This document shows positions 7,366 to 8,647 of a stretch of 8,647 bases of DNA, in pieces. The DNA lies in NCBI GenBank assembly GCA_018065475.1, contig JAGHTD010000205.1, positions 1 to 8,647 of the forward strand, written 5' to 3'. Numbering within the stretch: the stretch's first letter is position 1; each line of letters opens with the position of its first letter. Position numbers and translations under genes: made by a program. The stretch comes from Candidatus Colimorpha enterica (lineage in GTDB: Bacteria > Bacillota > Clostridia > Oscillospirales > CAG-272). The notes below the pieces were generated by a model, which worked only from the letters and a program-made list of their open reading frames with translations, ran no database searches and was not told the DNA's origin.

Positions 7366-7676
7366 AAAACAAGATCGCATTATGCCTCATCGCCGCCGCG
7401 CTGATAATCCTCGCACTCGTGATACCTCAGCATATAAAGGAGCTCAATATCATAAAGCAGGCGATCGCCGACGGCACGAAGGTGACCGAAAGCATAAGAT
7501 TCGCGGGAGGCGGAGCGGAGTTCCTATACGCCATATCCGCCCTGCTCATCATCTACGGCATAGTCATGCTGTTCAGATCAAGGCAGTCCGCAAAGCTGAA
7601 AGCCGACGACATCCCGGACTATTCGGAGCTGCTGAAAAACATTGAAAACATAAGAAAAAATCATCCGCGAGGATGA
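7362..7676 (+). CDS. Small two-helix membrane protein of unknown function
   Basis: I do not recognise the family. The 104-residue product has a hydrophobic segment at about 5-22 (IALCLIAAALIILALVIP), a polar 30-residue loop rich in charged residues, and a second hydrophobic segment at about 53-71 (EFLYAISALLIIYGIVMLF). A basic stretch, RSRQSAKLK (72-80), and a short amphipathic tail ending NHPRG follow. By the positive-inside rule both termini should be cytoplasmic. Segment 1 could instead be a signal anchor, but no signal-peptidase-like site stands out. A real gene is supported by the GGAG ribosome binding site 5 nt upstream, the ATGA overlap with mutS2, and an operon terminator that begins within its last codons. 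Nothing in the sequence shows a catalytic site, and a role tied to ribosome or DNA maintenance would be a guess. Confidence 0.75.
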   Translation: MKNKIALCLIAAALIILALVIPQHIKELNIIKQAIADGTKVTESIRFAGGGAEFLYAISALLIIYGIVMLFRSRQSAKLKADDIPDYSELLKNIENIRKNHPRG

Positions 7677-7687
7677 TTTTTTCTTAT
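7650..7687. terminator. Bidirectional terminator between convergent genes
   Basis: A perfect 17-bp inverted repeat (7650-7666 with 7671-7687) closes on the GNRA-type tetraloop GCGA (7667-7670). The core stem is TCATCC/GGATGA, flanked by six A residues (7655-7660) and six T residues (7677-7682). Transcripts from either direction therefore end in a hairpin plus a U-tract. The left arm and loop lie inside the last codons of the small membrane protein gene, whose TGA (7674-7676) sits in the right arm. The stop of the opposing amidohydrolase gene (7687-7689) touches the outer base of the stem. Confidence 0.93.
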
Positions 7688-8647
7688 TATCTGTACTTTT
7701 CGGCAAGAACGGTCATGTTCTTGTCAAGTGCCTGCTCGACGTCGGCGTATTTCTTCACCTTCGGCTCTGAGATAAAGACGTTTCCGCATACGACTGCCTT
7801 GAGCTCGCGGAGCGCCTCAAGGTTATCAAGCGGATTCTTTTCCGAGATGATGAGATCCGCCCTCTTTCCGACCTCTACCGATCCGGTCTCGTCCGAAATG
7901 CCCGCGATCTCCGCGTTGCGGAGGGTCGCGGTCCATATCACGTTCTCGGGAGAAACGCCGATAATGCGGTTAAGATACCACATCTCGCGCCAGAAGTCGT
8001 AGTGCGTGGTATAAGGACAGCCCGTATCGGTACCGAGACCCACCGGGATCCCCTCGTCGAGACAGCATTTTATACAGGAGGTCATATTGTCGAAGAGTGC
8101 TTTGCCGTTGATAAGCCCCATTTCGCTTATGCCGATGAAGTCGGGAATAAGCCCGAGGAAAGGCATTGCGGGGGAGAGCGTTGCAACGAGGACAGTTCCC
8201 TTCTCCTTCATCTTTGCCGCAAGCCCGTCGGTCATTTTGCCGCCGTGCTCTATCGTATCGACACCGCCTTCGACCGCCGCTTCCATACCCGCCGTGCTTT
8301 CGACGTGCGCGGCGACCTTGTAGCCGAGCTCGTGAGCTCTGGCGCACGCCGCTTTGACGTATTCGGGAGGCATTTTGAGTATTCCCGGCTCGCCGGGGAC
8401 GGTGCAGTCAAGTACTCCGCCCGTTATCATCAGCTTGATGATGTCGGGACGGTACTTCGTGTGGAGATCGTCAACCATAGCGACCGCCTCCTCAACGCTG
8501 TTTGCGGGGAGGGCGACCGAGCCCGTCATGTGACCTCCGGGAACCGAGATCGCGTAGTCGGAGGTTATCACCCTCGGGCCGACGATCTTACCGTCGTTTA
8601 TCTTGTTTCTCACTTCGGTATCGAAGCCGGGAAGACCTCCTACGGTG
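7687..8647 (-). CDS. Amidohydrolase-family metal-dependent hydrolase, C-terminal part (5' end outside window)
   Basis: This encodes the C-terminal part, about 320 residues, of an amidohydrolase-superfamily enzyme (TIM-barrel metal hydrolase). It resembles the imidazolonepropionase/Xaa-Pro-dipeptidase-like group. The frame stays open past the window end and reads TVGGLPGFDTEVRNK before the GTG at 8613, which continues the family's conserved strand, so that GTG is internal. Numbered from 8613, expected metal-centre residues are Lys60 (IIKLMITGG, probable carbamylated lysine), His103 (AAHVES), His123 (IEHGG) and Asp196 (GLGTDTG). The first HxH motif would be beyond the window. The C-terminal VGKRADLIISEKNPLDN stretch is the usual return to the beta-sandwich composite domain. 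The substrate cannot be told: cyclic amide, dipeptide or other C-N bond hydrolysis are all possible. It is convergent to the operon and shares the bidirectional terminator. Confidence 0.9.
   Translation of the reverse strand, partial: TVGGLPGFDTEVRNKINDGKIVGPRVITSDYAISVPGGHMTGSVALPANSVEEAVAMVDDLHTKYRPDIIKLMITGGVLDCTVPGEPGILKMPPEYVKAACARAHELGYKVAAHVESTAGMEAAVEGGVDTIEHGGKMTDGLAAKMKEKGTVLVATLSPAMPFLGLIPDFIGISEMGLINGKALFDNMTSCIKCCLDEGIPVGLGTDTGCPYTTHYDFWREMWYLNRIIGVSPENVIWTATLRNAEIAGISDETGSVEVGKRADLIISEKNPLDNLEALRELKAVVCGNVFISEPKVKKYADVEQALDKNMTVLAEKYR

Noticed and set aside
7673..8002. Plus-strand open frame across the terminator and the amidohydrolase 3' end
   Set aside because: It starts inside the terminator hairpin and is antisense to the amidohydrolase gene. 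Its product is Ser/Phe-rich shadow sequence without motifs.
8611..8613. GTG as the start codon of the minus-strand amidohydrolase, with AGGAGG-like bases upstream
   Set aside because: The frame continues upstream to the window edge and encodes conserved family sequence (TVGGLPGFDTEV). The AGGAGG-like bases are codons for that stretch.

Overview
The window reads as an ordinary chromosomal segment of a GC-rich member of the Clostridia/Firmicutes, probably an uncultured gut- or rumen-type lineage. That placement is an inference. It rests on the phoH-ybeY-era-recO gene order, a MutS2 protein, a perfect sigma-A type promoter, compact Rho-independent terminators, and GC-rich coding sequence that still uses many ATA (Ile) and AGA/AGG (Arg) codons. 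There is no rRNA, tRNA, CRISPR array, insertion sequence or phage signature.

Layout. (1) Bases 1-1709, plus strand: the 3' part of a large gene for a six-hairpin, (alpha/alpha)6-barrel glycoside-hydrolase-like protein, closed by a strong hairpin terminator at 1714-1756. (2) Bases 1778-1806: a consensus promoter (TTGACA, 17-bp spacer, TGTTATAAT) directly ahead of (3) a very tightly packed six-gene plus-strand operon at 1834-7676. Its genes are phoH-like ATPase, ybeY, era, recO, mutS2 and a small two-helix membrane protein of unknown function. Every junction is either a 4-nt ATGA overlap or a gap of 1-4 nt, and no internal promoter or terminator is evident. (4) A perfect 17-bp inverted repeat at 7650-7687 acts as a bidirectional terminator between convergent genes and overlaps the end of the last operon gene. 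(5) Bases 7687-8647, minus strand: the C-terminal part of an amidohydrolase-family metal-dependent hydrolase whose 5' end lies beyond the window.

How the genes fit together. YbeY (16S rRNA 3'-end processing), Era (30S assembly GTPase that binds the 16S 3' end) and the PhoH-like ATPase (a YbeY partner in other bacteria) form a ribosome-maturation set. RecO and MutS2 act in recombination and repair, and MutS2 also splits collided ribosomes in Bacillus subtilis, so it may link the two themes. The flanking glycosidase and amidohydrolase look unrelated to the operon. I did not find a convincing new biological system. The points most worth a second look are the operon-terminal small membrane protein, the terminator embedded in coding sequence, the start-codon choice for phoH, and the unassigned glycosidase family.
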